Shown here piece by piece: positions 15,420 to 24,266 of a stretch of 64,000 nucleotides of DNA (position 1 is its first letter; every line of letters begins with the position of its first letter). Both the position numbers and the translations under genes were made by a program. Origin of the DNA: CAJXYS01 sp913063035 (GTDB taxonomy: Bacteria; Pseudomonadota; Alphaproteobacteria; Rhodobacterales; Rhodobacteraceae); contig NZ_JBOCEG010000001.1 in the NCBI RefSeq assembly GCF_050586465.1, forward strand, positions 124,001 through 188,000, written 5' to 3'. The notes under the pieces are model-generated. The model was given only the letters and a program-made list of their open reading frames with translations. It was not told the DNA's origin and did no database searches.

Positions 15420-16064
15420 ATGGCGAAGCAGTTGGACTATCCCACGATCCGCGAGATCTTCACCCGTTTCCGCGCCCATGAGCCGGAGCCGAAGGGCGAA
15501 CTCGCCCATGTGAATGCCTACACGCTGGTCGTGGCCGTGGCGCTTAGCGCGCAGGCGACCGATGCCGGCGTGAACAAGGCCACGAAAGAGCTCTTCAGGA
15601 TCGCCGACACGCCCGAGAAGATGCTGGCGCTGGGCGAGGCGGGGCTGATCGAGCACATCAAGACGATCGGTCTCTACCGCAACAAGGCCAAGAACGTCAT
15701 CAAGCTGAGCCGCATCCTTCACGAGGAGTATGGCGGCGAGGTGCCCTCGTCGCGCGCGGCGCTCGAAAGCCTGCCGGGCGTCGGGCGCAAGACGGCGAAC
15801 GTCGTGCTGAACATGTGGTTCCATCACCCGGCGCAGGCGGTCGACACGCATATCTTCCGCGTCGGCAACCGCACCGGCATCGCCGCCGGCAAGGACGTTA
15901 TCGCCGTCGAGCGTGCCATCGAGGACAACGTTCCGGTGGAGTTCCAGCTGCATGCCCATCACTGGCTGATCCTGCATGGGCGCTACGTCTGCAAGGCGCG
16001 CAAGCCGATGTGCCCCAACTGCCTCATCCGCGATCTCTGCCCCTACGAGGACAAGACCCTATGA
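15420..16064 (+). CDS. nth: Endonuclease III (DNA glycosylase/AP lyase)
   Basis: A 214-residue base-excision repair enzyme removing oxidised pyrimidines. The helix-hairpin-helix LPGVGRKTA (118-126) contains catalytic Lys 124, the catalytic Asp is residue 142 (AVDTHIFRVGNR), and the C-terminal 4Fe-4S cluster is C191-x6-C198-x2-C201-x5-C207. The start at 15420 is by homology. The stop overlaps the next gene's start as ATGA. Confidence 0.96.
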   Translation: MAKQLDYPTIREIFTRFRAHEPEPKGELAHVNAYTLVVAVALSAQATDAGVNKATKELFRIADTPEKMLALGEAGLIEHIKTIGLYRNKAKNVIKLSRILHEEYGGEVPSSRAALESLPGVGRKTANVVLNMWFHHPAQAVDTHIFRVGNRTGIAAGKDVIAVERAIEDNVPVEFQLHAHHWLILHGRYVCKARKPMCPNCLIRDLCPYEDKTL

Positions 16065-17056
16065 CCAAGCGCTTCCAGGTCGTCGGCATCGGCAACGCGA
16101 TGGTCGACGTTCTCTGCCACACCGAAGAGAGCTTCCTCGCCGAGAACGGCGTCGAGAAGGGCATCATGCAATTGATCGACCGTGACCGCGCGGTGGAGCT
16201 GTACGGCCGCATGGGGCCCTCGATCGAGGTCTCCGGCGGCTCCGCGGCGAATACGATCGCCGGCATCGCGGCGCTGGGCGGGCGCACGGCCTATGTCGGC
16301 AAGGTCAAGGACGACCAGCTCGGTGCGATCTTCGCGCATGACATGCGCGCCCAGGGCGCCGTCTACGAGACACCGATGGCCCCCGGCGACGCGGCGCACG
16401 AGACCGGGCGCTGCATGGTGCTGGTCACGCCCGACGGCGAGCGGTCGATGAACACCTATCTCGGCATGTCCGAGCATCTCGGCCCCGACGACATCGACAC
16501 CGACATGATGGCCGACGCGGACTGGCTGTACCTCGAGGGCTACCGTTTCGACGGGCCCGACAGCCACGAGGCCTTCGCCAGGGCGATCCGGGCCTGCAAG
16601 GCCGCGGGTGGGCGCGTGTCGCTGACCCTGAGCGACCCGTTCTGCATCGAACGGCACCGCGATGCCTTCCGCCGCATGATCGTCGAGGATCTCGACCTGC
16701 TGATCTCGAACCGCGCCGAGATGCTGGCGATGTTCGAGACCGAGGATCTCGACTCGGCGCTCGACGCCGCGGCGCGCGCGGTCGACATGGTGGTCTGCAC
16801 CGAGTCCGAGAAGGGCGCCCATGTGGTGACCCGCGGGGAACGCTGGCACGTCCCGGCGGTGCCCACGGATATCGTGGATGCGACCGGCGCGGGCGACCTG
16901 TTCGCCAGCGGGTTCCTCTGGGGGCTGGCCGAGGGGCACGCGCCGCGCCTGTGCGCGCAGATGGGCAACGTCGCGGCGTCCGAGGTGATCAGCCATCTCG
17001 GGGCGCGTCCCGAAGCCGATCTCGGCGCCCTCTACCGCGCGCACGGCCTCGCCTGA
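16061..17056 (+). CDS. PfkB-family carbohydrate kinase, adenosine-kinase-like
   Basis: A 331-residue ribokinase-fold kinase. N-terminal VVGIGNAMVDVL and GGSAANTIAGIAALGG are PfkB signature 1 elements; the C-terminal DATGAGDLFASGFLWG (about residue 271-286) is signature 2 with the catalytic Asp and anion hole. The overall pattern resembles bacterial adenosine/inosine-guanosine kinases, which salvage purine nucleosides with ATP; the exact sugar or nucleoside is not proven. It is translationally coupled to nth by an ATGA overlap. Confidence 0.87.
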   Translation: MTKRFQVVGIGNAMVDVLCHTEESFLAENGVEKGIMQLIDRDRAVELYGRMGPSIEVSGGSAANTIAGIAALGGRTAYVGKVKDDQLGAIFAHDMRAQGAVYETPMAPGDAAHETGRCMVLVTPDGERSMNTYLGMSEHLGPDDIDTDMMADADWLYLEGYRFDGPDSHEAFARAIRACKAAGGRVSLTLSDPFCIERHRDAFRRMIVEDLDLLISNRAEMLAMFETEDLDSALDAAARAVDMVVCTESEKGAHVVTRGERWHVPAVPTDIVDATGAGDLFASGFLWGLAEGHAPRLCAQMGNVAASEVISHLGARPEADLGALYRAHGLA

Positions 17057-17119
17057 CCCTAGGGCCCCGGGCGGTCCCGGGCGCGGGGCCATGGCGACCC
17101 GGCGCGCGGAGGGGCGCCC

Positions 17120-17938
17120 CTAGTCGCCGAGCTTCGCATGGATCTCGGCGAGATCGATCTCTGCCGTGGGCCGCGGGTTCCCGGGATCGTCGGGATCGTA
17201 TTTGAAGAGTTCGAAGTCGCGCTTGTAGATCTCGTAGACCAGGTGACGCGACAGGTCGTCGTAGTAGTCGGCGACCGGGTGGGCGCGTTCCGGGCCATGC
17301 CCGGCGGATTCGTTGAACCGGGGGATCGCCGACAGGTCAACCTCGTGCCGGGTCTCGGCCCGGTCGAGCACGCCCTGCATCCCGGCCCGGAAGTCCTCGG
17401 TGCAGAAGATGTGGTCGAACCGCCCGCCATTGGCGACGAAGGTACCGATATGGCTGGACATCGCCGACCAGTGAATGTCGGGCTCCATCGGGCGCCGCCA
17501 GCGGATCGTATCGCGCGCGAAGAGCAGGAAGCGCCGGAAGGAGCGGACCTGGTCGAAGGGCGCCCGGCCGTCGGCACCGCCGACCTCGACCCCGTAGGTC
17601 TGCACCAGAAGCGGCACGAGCTTGCCGCGGTAGCGCTTGCCGTTGCGCTGGATGCCGCAGATCTTGTCGAGAAAGCTCGACAGGATCCGCGCGTAGGGGT
17701 TGCGCACGCAGGTGAAAGCCGGCGCGGACCGGTCCCGTATCCGGTCCGAGATCAGCGGGCGGCTGTCCTCGAAAGCCCATTTGTGCAGGCCCTCGGCCGC
17801 GTCGTGGATGTCGCCGTCATAGAACCTGCCATGGTCCGAGAAATACATGATCTGGCCGATGGTCGAGCAGGCGCATTTCGGGACCACCCGGTAGACCATG
17901 CTTTGACTCTCGGTCATCCAGATTCCGGGAAAGCCCAT
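17120..17938 (-). CDS. Sulfotransferase family 2 protein (carbohydrate-type)
   Basis: A 272-residue PAPS-dependent sulfotransferase-like protein. The 5'-phosphosulfate loop PKCACSTIG (residues 20-28) and the 3'-phosphate strand/helix CVRNPYARILSSFLDK (about 77-92) match the carbohydrate sulfotransferase (HNK-1/chondroitin) pattern. No signal peptide, so it would act in the cytoplasm on a lipid- or nucleotide-linked glycan. It is divergent from a large glycosyltransferase gene, which suggests that they decorate the same surface glycan. The acceptor is unknown. Confidence 0.82.
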   Translation of the reverse strand: MGFPGIWMTESQSMVYRVVPKCACSTIGQIMYFSDHGRFYDGDIHDAAEGLHKWAFEDSRPLISDRIRDRSAPAFTCVRNPYARILSSFLDKICGIQRNGKRYRGKLVPLLVQTYGVEVGGADGRAPFDQVRSFRRFLLFARDTIRWRRPMEPDIHWSAMSSHIGTFVANGGRFDHIFCTEDFRAGMQGVLDRAETRHEVDLSAIPRFNESAGHGPERAHPVADYYDDLSRHLVYEIYKRDFELFKYDPDDPGNPRPTAEIDLAEIHAKLGD

Positions 17939-18065
17939 TACCGATCCTCTTGCACTGTTTACAACGTTGAGTAGAAATCAACGGGATTGAGAAAAGTAGC
18001 TCGCGTATCCTGTCCAGTGCCGTCTGCCCCGTCGGGCCACGGCTCGTAAAGAGTAATCCGCGTCA
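17939..18065. promoter_or_regulatory. AT-rich divergent control region, sulfotransferase/glycosyltransferase
   Basis: A 127-base gap of clearly lower GC than its flanks must hold the promoters of both divergent genes. It contains an 8-base palindrome CAACGTTG (17962-17969) and a nearby ATCAACG repeat of its half. No confident -35/-10 pair could be fixed. Confidence 0.4.
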
Positions 18066-19643
18066 ATGGTGAAGATCGCCTATATCCTGCTGTGCCACAA
18101 GGACCCCGAGGCCGTGATCGCCCTGGCGCGGACGCTGAGCGACGCGGGCGACACGGTGACGATCCATCTGGACGCCAGGGCGCCCGACGCCGATTTCCAA
18201 CGGCTCCGCAAGGCGCTCGGCATGGCGCCGAACGTTGCCTTCGCGCGCAGGCGGGTGCGCTGCGGCTGGGGGGAATGGTCGCTGGTGCGGGCGACGCTGG
18301 TCGCGCTCGAAACGGCGCTCGCGGCGTTTCCGCGTGCCACCCATGTCTATCTCGTTTCGGGCGACTGCATGCCCATCAAGTCCCATCGCGCGATCCACGA
18401 CATGCTGGGCGGCGCCACCGCCGACCACATCGAGGCGGTGGATTTCTTCGCGTCGGGCTGGATCAAGACCGGGCTGCGCGAGGAGCGGCTGATCTATCGC
18501 CACTACGTCAACGAACGCGCGCGAAAGCGCCTGTTCTACGGGATGCTCCGGGTCCAGAAGGCGCTCGGCCTGTCGCGGCGCATCCCGGACGGGCTGCAGG
18601 TCATGATCGGCAGCCAGTGGTGGTGCCTGCGCCGCCGGACGGCCGAGGCGGTGCTCGACTACATCAGGCGCCGGCCCGATATCCCGCGTTTCTTCCGGAA
18701 GACCTGGATACCGGACGAGACCTTTTTCCAGACCCTCGTGCATCAGCTGGTGCCGGCGCAGGAACTCCGGAACTGGACGCCGACCTTCGCCGTGTTCTCC
18801 GATTACGGGGTTCCCGTCACCTTTCACGACGATCATCACGACGTGCTGATCGGGCAGGATCGCCTGTTCGCCCGCAAGATCTCGCCCGACGCCCTGGCGC
18901 TGAGGCGGCGCCTGGCGGCTCTCTACGCGACCACCCGTCGCGACACGCCCGCGACGGGCGATTTGCGGGCGCTCTACGTCTTCCAGACCGGGCTCGGCCG
19001 GGAGGGACTGCGCCATGCGCCCCGTTTCTGGGAGTCCGGCCGCGACCGCGACGGGACGCGGCGTCTCTTGATCGTCGCCTGCAAGAAATGGCATGTCGGC
19101 CGCCGGTTCGTCGCCCGGGCCCGGGACGTTACCGGGATTCCCGGGGTCGGCTATCTCTTCGACGAGCCCGACGCCGACCTGCCTGCGCTGGGCGGGATCG
19201 AGTCCGCGATCGCCAAGCGCAACCGCCACCGCCGATCCTTCCTGCGCCTGCTCTTCGACAGCTTCGAAACCGGGCGGCTGATGATCTGCGTCGATATCTC
19301 GGCGCTTGATGCGATACGGGACTTTCACGAGGGATTGCCGGCCACGCAGATCCTGGAAATCGACTGTGTCTATGACAGGGCCTACCTGTCCGGTCACGCG
19401 GCGCGGCTCGGCCTGATCGGCCCGGGCACCGGCCCGGAGGACGGCGCGGCGGTGACGTCGATGATCGAGGCCCAGTTCGCGCGGGAACGCGCGCGTCTCG
19501 GCGACGCCGCCTTCCCGGCGCATCACCGGATTTCCGAGACGGCGACGCCGGCGCGGAACGCGGCGGCGCTTGCGTCCTTTTTCGATATCGCCGAGGAAAA
19601 GGCACGGGCGATTGCCCAGACCAAGGATTTGTTTGCCGATTAG
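18066..19643 (+). CDS. Core-2/I-branching-type glycosyltransferase with C-terminal extension
   Basis: A 525-residue protein. Residues 1-~270 match GT14 (beta-1,6-N-acetylglucosaminyltransferase-like) enzymes: IAYILLCHKDPEAV start, HLDARAP, HVYLVSGDCMPIKS and a GSQWWCLRR segment followed by a PDETFFQTLV acidic motif. Residues ~300-525 form a second domain of unknown function with a nucleotide-binding-like look (RRLLIVACKKWHVGRRF). No membrane segments. Probably transfers GlcNAc or a similar sugar to a surface polysaccharide, together with the divergent sulfotransferase. The HIT gene follows after 9 bases. Confidence 0.83.
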   Translation: MVKIAYILLCHKDPEAVIALARTLSDAGDTVTIHLDARAPDADFQRLRKALGMAPNVAFARRRVRCGWGEWSLVRATLVALETALAAFPRATHVYLVSGDCMPIKSHRAIHDMLGGATADHIEAVDFFASGWIKTGLREERLIYRHYVNERARKRLFYGMLRVQKALGLSRRIPDGLQVMIGSQWWCLRRRTAEAVLDYIRRRPDIPRFFRKTWIPDETFFQTLVHQLVPAQELRNWTPTFAVFSDYGVPVTFHDDHHDVLIGQDRLFARKISPDALALRRRLAALYATTRRDTPATGDLRALYVFQTGLGREGLRHAPRFWESGRDRDGTRRLLIVACKKWHVGRRFVARARDVTGIPGVGYLFDEPDADLPALGGIESAIAKRNRHRRSFLRLLFDSFETGRLMICVDISALDAIRDFHEGLPATQILEIDCVYDRAYLSGHAARLGLIGPGTGPEDGAAVTSMIEAQFARERARLGDAAFPAHHRISETATPARNAAALASFFDIAEEKARAIAQTKDLFAD

Positions 19644-19652
19644 GGGAAGCCA

Positions 19653-20033
19653 ATGGCCTACGATTACGACGACCAGAACGTGTTCGCCAAGATCCTGCGC
19701 GGCGAGATCCCGAACGACACCGTGATGGAAACCGATCACTGCCTCGCCTTCAACGACATCGGCCCGCAGGCGCCGGCGCATGTGCTGGTGATTCCCAAGG
19801 GCGCCTATGTCAATTACGACCATTTCGCGCTTGAGGCCTCGGCCGAGGAAATCGTGGATTTCACCCGCACCGTCGGCGAAGTGTGCCGCATGCTGGGTCT
19901 GCGCCCCGGCGGGGGCGGTGACGGCTATCGGCTGATTTCCAACGCGGGCCAGGACGGTGTGCAGGAGGTGCCGCACCTGCACGTGCACATCCTGGGCGGG
20001 CGCCCGCTGGGGCGCATGCTGCAGAAGGGCTGA
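19653..20033 (+). CDS. HIT-family nucleotide hydrolase (HINT-like)
   Basis: A 126-residue histidine-triad protein. The active-site triad is H108-x-H110-x-H112 in PHLHVHILGG near the C-terminus; ILRGEIPNDTV and FNDIGPQAPAHVLVIPK are typical of the HINT branch, which hydrolyses adenosine phosphoramidates and aminoacyl-adenylates. An AGGGGAAG ribosome-binding site precedes it; it is probably cotranscribed with the glycosyltransferase. Confidence 0.93.
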   Translation: MAYDYDDQNVFAKILRGEIPNDTVMETDHCLAFNDIGPQAPAHVLVIPKGAYVNYDHFALEASAEEIVDFTRTVGEVCRMLGLRPGGGGDGYRLISNAGQDGVQEVPHLHVHILGGRPLGRMLQKG

Positions 20034-20049
20034 GCCCGCGGCGCCCGGT

Positions 20050-20994
20050 TCAGGCCGCCGTGTCCCTCTTCGAGGTCAGAGAAACGAAGACGTCCTCGAG
20101 GTCGGCCTCCTCGGTGGCGACGTCGCGGATGCGGATGCCGGCCTCGTGGACCAGGCCGAGGATCACGTCGGCCGAGGTCTGGGCACGGCGATAGCCGAAG
20201 GCCAGCGCGCCGTCGGCGCGCAGGTCGACGGTGACGCCCTCGGGCACGGGCGGGGGCGTCGTGACCGGGGCCTCGGGCTGGATGACCAGCGTCTTGGCAT
20301 CCATCCGCGCGACGAGCGTTTCGGTCCGGTCCTGCGCGATCACCCGGCCCTCGTCGATGATGGCGATCTCGTCGCACATCTCCTCGGCTTCCTCGAGGTA
20401 ATGGGTCGTGAGGATGATCGTCACACCGCGCGCGTTCAGCGCCCGCACGTTTTCCCAGAGCATCTGGCGGAGTTCGATGTCGACGCCGGCGGTCGGCTCG
20501 TCCAGCACCAGCACCTGCGGGTTGTGGACCAGCGCCTTGGCGAGCAGCAGCCGCCGGCGCATCCCGCCCGAGAGGTTGCGCGCGTAGGCCTCGGCCTTGT
20601 CCTCGAGCCCGACCATTTCCAGGATCTCGTGGGTGCGCCGCTGCGACTTGGGCACCCCGTAGAGGCCGGCCTGCACCTCGAGCGCGCCGGCGGGCGTGAA
20701 GAACGGGTCCAGGTTCAGCTCCTGGGGCATGACGCCGATGGAGGCGCGGGACTGGCGCGGGTTCACGTCCTGGTCGAATCCCCAGATCCGCACCTTGCCG
20801 CCGGTCTTCACGACGAGACCGGCCAGGATGTTGATCAGCGTCGATTTCCCCGCGCCGTTCGGCCCGAGCAGCCCGTAGATGCTGCCCTTGGGGATGCGCA
20901 GGTCCACGCCTTTCAGCGCCACCTTCGCCGGTGCACGGCGGGTCGCGGCATAGGTCTTTTCCAGTCCTTCGATCTCGATGGCGTAGTCGGTCAT
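20050..20994 (-). CDS. ABC-2-type transporter ATP-binding protein, no adjacent permease
   Basis: A 314-residue ABC ATPase of the drug/polysaccharide export (ABC-2, CcmA/YadG-like) class. Walker A GPNGAGKST, signature LSGGMRRRL, Walker B VLVLDEPTAGVD and an H-loop TTHYLEEAEE are all intact. A C-terminal ~80-residue extension (QTSADVILGLVHEAGIRIRDV) is typical of ABC-2 subunits. Neither neighbour is a permease, so its membrane partner must be elsewhere. It is divergent from the CHCC zinc-protein gene. Confidence 0.9.
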   Translation of the reverse strand: MTDYAIEIEGLEKTYAATRRAPAKVALKGVDLRIPKGSIYGLLGPNGAGKSTLINILAGLVVKTGGKVRIWGFDQDVNPRQSRASIGVMPQELNLDPFFTPAGALEVQAGLYGVPKSQRRTHEILEMVGLEDKAEAYARNLSGGMRRRLLLAKALVHNPQVLVLDEPTAGVDIELRQMLWENVRALNARGVTIILTTHYLEEAEEMCDEIAIIDEGRVIAQDRTETLVARMDAKTLVIQPEAPVTTPPPVPEGVTVDLRADGALAFGYRRAQTSADVILGLVHEAGIRIRDVATEEADLEDVFVSLTSKRDTAA

Positions 20995-21102
20995 GGCGCT
21001 CCCCGAACCTTGCGCGGTCCGGCCTTGTCCGCGTCTTGCGGATCGCTATCATGCGGTGCAAACAAGGGTCAATCGCACACCAGAACGAAGCGGAGCCAGA
21101 CC

Positions 21103-21294
21103 ATGCCTCTCGACGCACCCGAAACCGAGGTCGTCACCAAGACCCGCGTTGCCTGCGACGGCGGCGGCGGCGCGCAGGGCCACCCGCGCGTCTGGTACTC
21201 GATCCCCGAGGATACGGGCTATGTCGAGTGCGGCTACTGCGACAAGAAATTCATCCTCAAGGGCGGCCCGGCGGACGCCGGGTCCCAGGGCTGA
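21103..21294 (+). CDS. CHCC zinc-finger protein (NDUFS6-like)
   Basis: A 63-residue protein with a zf-CHCC motif: C18, H27, C43 and C46 (GYCD). The family includes the complex I accessory subunit NDUFS6, and alphaproteobacterial members are probably the bacterial counterparts of this zinc-binding subunit. The start at 21103 follows a CGGAG stretch. Small and monocistronic, upstream of polA by 91 bases. Confidence 0.85.
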   Translation: MPLDAPETEVVTKTRVACDGGGGAQGHPRVWYSIPEDTGYVECGYCDKKFILKGGPADAGSQG

Positions 21295-21385
21295 GCCGCC
21301 CCGGATCCGCAGACCGCGTCGCGACGCGGCTGGCCGTCCCAGGGCGGGCGGCGGACCGACGGCGCCCATATGACGGGAGAGCGCG

Positions 21386-24196
21386 ATGGGCAGCTTCGGC
21401 AAGGGCCATCATCTACATCTGATCGACGGCTCGACCTTCATCTTCCGGGCCTACCACGCCTTGCCGCCCCTAACGCGCAAGTCCGACGGGCTGCCCATCG
21501 GCGCCGTGGCGGGGTTCTGCAACATGGTCTTCAAGTATATCGAGGACAGTGCCGGCCCGGACGCACCCACCCATGCGGCGGTAATCTTCGATCATTCCGG
21601 AGAGACCTTCCGCAACGAGATCTTCGAGCAGTACAAGGCCAACCGCCCGGAAATGCCCGAGGATCTGCGCCCGCAGATCCCGCTGACCCGCGAGGCGACA
21701 CGCGCCTTCAACATCGCCTGCCTCGAGGTCGCGGGCTTCGAGGCCGACGACATTATCGCCACGCTCGCCCGCGCGGCGCGCGAGGCCGGCGGGCGGGTCA
21801 CGATCCTGTCCTCCGACAAGGACCTGATGCAGCTGGTGGGCGGCGGCGTGACGATGCTGGACCCGATGAAGTCACGCGTTATCGATACCGAGCAGGTCGA
21901 GGAAAAGTTCGGCGTCGGCCCGGACCGCGTGGTCGACGTGCAGGCGCTGGCGGGCGACTCGGTGGATAACGTGCCGGGCGCGCCGGGCATCGGGGTGAAG
22001 ACCGCGGCCCTGCTGATCAACGAATTCGGGGATCTCGACACGCTGCTGGACCGCGCGGGCGAGATCAAGCAGCCCAAGCGCCGCCAGACCCTTCTGGACT
22101 TCGCAGAGCAGATCCGCGTCAGCCGTGAACTGGTGAAGCTCGACGACCGGACCCCGCTCGACGTCGCGCTCGAAGACCTCGAAGTCAGGGATCCCGACCC
22201 CGATACCCTGATGGAGTTCCTCGGCCAGATGGAATTCCGGACCCTCACCAAGCGCGTGGCCGAGAAGCTTGGCGTCGAGCCGCCGGCGATCACGGATACC
22301 GACCCGGCGGGGGCCGAGCCGCAGGAAGACAAGGCGCCGCTCGCCCCGTTCGAGGACGCGGTCTACGAGACCGTGCGCGATGCCGAGGGGCTGGCGCGCT
22401 GGGTCGCGGCGATCCACCAGCACGGCCATGTCGCGGTGGACACAGAGACCACCAGCCTGAACGAGATGCGTGCCGAGCTGGTCGGCATCTCTCTCGCGGT
22501 CGAACCGGGGCGCGCCTGTTACATTCCCATCGGCCACAGGGCCACCGATGGCGGCGAAGGGCTCTTCGGCTCGGAGGACCTGGCCGAGGGGCAACTGCCG
22601 CTGCCGAAGGTTCTGGCCGCGCTTGGCCCGATCTTCGAGGACGACGCGATCCTCAAGATCGGTCAGAACATGAAATACGACGCCAAGGTGCTGGCCCGCC
22701 ACGGCATCCGCATCACCCCCATCGCCGACACCATGCTGATGTCCTATGCCATGAACGCCGGTCTGCACGGCCATGGCATGGACGCCCTGTCCGAGCGATA
22801 CCTCGGCCACAATCCGATCCCCATCAAGGAGCTGATCGGCAGCGGCAAGAGCCAGATCACCTTCGACCGCGTGGCCATCGACAAGGCCGCGCACTACGCC
22901 GCCGAGGATGCCGACATCACCCTGCGCCTCTGGCGGCTCTTCAAGCCGCAGCTCCACCAGCGCCAGGTCACGACGGTCTACGAAACGCTGGAACGGCCCA
23001 TGGTGCCGGTGCTGGCCGACATGGAGATCGCCGGGATCAAGGTCGACCGCGACACGCTGAGCCGCATGTCGAACGCCTTTAGCCAGAAGATGGCGGGGCT
23101 GGAGGCCGAGATCCACGACCTGGCCGGCGAGCGCTTCAACGTCGGTTCGCCCAAGCAGCTGGGCGAGATCCTCTTCGACAAGATGGCGCTCGAAGGCGGC
23201 AAGCGCGGCAAGACCGGCGCCTACGGCACCGGGGCGGACGTGCTGGAAGACCTCGCCGCCGAGGGCCACGACCTGCCGGCGCGGGTTCTGGACTGGCGCC
23301 AGCTCTCCAAGCTGAAATCGACCTATACCGACGCGCTTCAGGATCACATCAATCCCGAGACCGGGCGCGTCCACACCTCCTACATGATCGCCGGTGCCAA
23401 TACGGGGCGTCTCGCCTCGACCGATCCGAACCTGCAGAACATTCCCGTCCGCAGCGACGAAGGCCGCCGCATCCGCGAGGCCTTCGTCGCCGAGACGGGC
23501 AAGCTGCTGGTCAGCCTCGACTACAGCCAGATCGAGCTGCGCATCCTGGCCCATATCGCCGATCTCGCGACGATGAAGGCCGCCTTCCGCGACGACCAGG
23601 ACATCCACGCGATGACCGCGTCCGAGATGTTCGGCGTCCCGGTCGCGGGCATGGACGCGTCCGTGCGCCGGCAGGCCAAGGCGATCAATTTCGGGGTGAT
23701 CTACGGCATCTCGGCCTTCGGGCTGTCGCGGAACCTGCGCATCCCGCGCGACGAGGCCAAGAGCTTCATCGATACCTATTTCGAGCGCTTCCCGGGCATC
23801 AAGGACTACATGGACGACACCGTCGCCTTCGCCAAGGAGCACGGGTTCGTCCGCACCCTGTTCGGCCGCAAGATCCACACGCCCGAGATCTCGGCCAAAG
23901 GGCCGGCGGCGGGCTTCGCGCGCCGCGCGGCGATCAATGCCCCGATCCAGGGCACGGCGGCCGACGTGATCCGCCGCGCGATGATCCGCATGCCTGGCGC
24001 GATCGCGGCGCTGCCCGCGCGCATGCTGCTGCAGGTCCATGACGAACTGATCTTCGAGGTGGACGAGGACGCGGTAGACCGGACCGTCGCCGTGGTGCGC
24101 GAGGTCATGGAGCACGCCGCCGAGCCGGTGGTGAAACTGTCGGTGCCGCTGACGGTGGATGCCGGACATGGCAGGAACTGGGCCGAGGCGCATTAG
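21386..24196 (+). CDS. polA: DNA polymerase I
   Basis: A 936-residue family A polymerase for Okazaki-fragment processing and repair. Order: 5'-3' exonuclease/FEN domain (~7-290, HLHLIDGSTFIFRAYH, EADDIIATLA), an active-looking 3'-5' proofreading domain (~340-530 with VAVDTETTSLNE near 350 supplying the Asp/Glu metal ligands) and the polymerase domain with motif A SLDYSQIELRILAH (~710), motif B RRQAKAINFGVIYG (~762) and motif C QVHDELIFEV (~882). Length is normal for three-domain Pol I. Confidence 0.97.
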   Translation: MGSFGKGHHLHLIDGSTFIFRAYHALPPLTRKSDGLPIGAVAGFCNMVFKYIEDSAGPDAPTHAAVIFDHSGETFRNEIFEQYKANRPEMPEDLRPQIPLTREATRAFNIACLEVAGFEADDIIATLARAAREAGGRVTILSSDKDLMQLVGGGVTMLDPMKSRVIDTEQVEEKFGVGPDRVVDVQALAGDSVDNVPGAPGIGVKTAALLINEFGDLDTLLDRAGEIKQPKRRQTLLDFAEQIRVSRELVKLDDRTPLDVALEDLEVRDPDPDTLMEFLGQMEFRTLTKRVAEKLGVEPPAITDTDPAGAEPQEDKAPLAPFEDAVYETVRDAEGLARWVAAIHQHGHVAVDTETTSLNEMRAELVGISLAVEPGRACYIPIGHRATDGGEGLFGSEDLAEGQLPLPKVLAALGPIFEDDAILKIGQNMKYDAKVLARHGIRITPIADTMLMSYAMNAGLHGHGMDALSERYLGHNPIPIKELIGSGKSQITFDRVAIDKAAHYAAEDADITLRLWRLFKPQLHQRQVTTVYETLERPMVPVLADMEIAGIKVDRDTLSRMSNAFSQKMAGLEAEIHDLAGERFNVGSPKQLGEILFDKMALEGGKRGKTGAYGTGADVLEDLAAEGHDLPARVLDWRQLSKLKSTYTDALQDHINPETGRVHTSYMIAGANTGRLASTDPNLQNIPVRSDEGRRIREAFVAETGKLLVSLDYSQIELRILAHIADLATMKAAFRDDQDIHAMTASEMFGVPVAGMDASVRRQAKAINFGVIYGISAFGLSRNLRIPRDEAKSFIDTYFERFPGIKDYMDDTVAFAKEHGFVRTLFGRKIHTPEISAKGPAAGFARRAAINAPIQGTAADVIRRAMIRMPGAIAALPARMLLQVHDELIFEVDEDAVDRTVAVVREVMEHAAEPVVKLSVPLTVDAGHGRNWAEAH

Positions 24197-24212
24197 GCGC
24201 CGGGCGCCGTGG

Positions 24213-24260
24213 ATTCACCTTTTCAGGTGAATTGACCCCCTGACATGCGCGGCGTATGCT
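24213..24260 (+). promoter_or_regulatory. Promoter with palindromic operator; predicted leaderless mRNA for arsM-like gene
   Basis: TTGACC (24232-24237), exactly 17 bases, TATGCT (24255-24260): a close sigma-70 match. The predicted transcription start coincides with the ATG at 24267, so the mRNA would be leaderless. A perfect dyad ATTCACCT-N4-AGGTGAAT (24213-24232) ends on the first base of the -35 box and is a likely operator or activator site. It could also serve as a polA 3' hairpin, but it lacks a T tract. Confidence 0.6.
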
Positions 24261-24266
24261 TTTCCG

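Noticed and set aside
18063..19988. 641-codon antisense frame over the glycosyltransferase
   Set aside because: Composition typical of a shadow frame; the GT14 motifs are on the plus strand.
21872..24193. 773-codon open frame antisense to polA
   Set aside because: Low-complexity His/Arg/Gly composition; polA accounts for the region completely.
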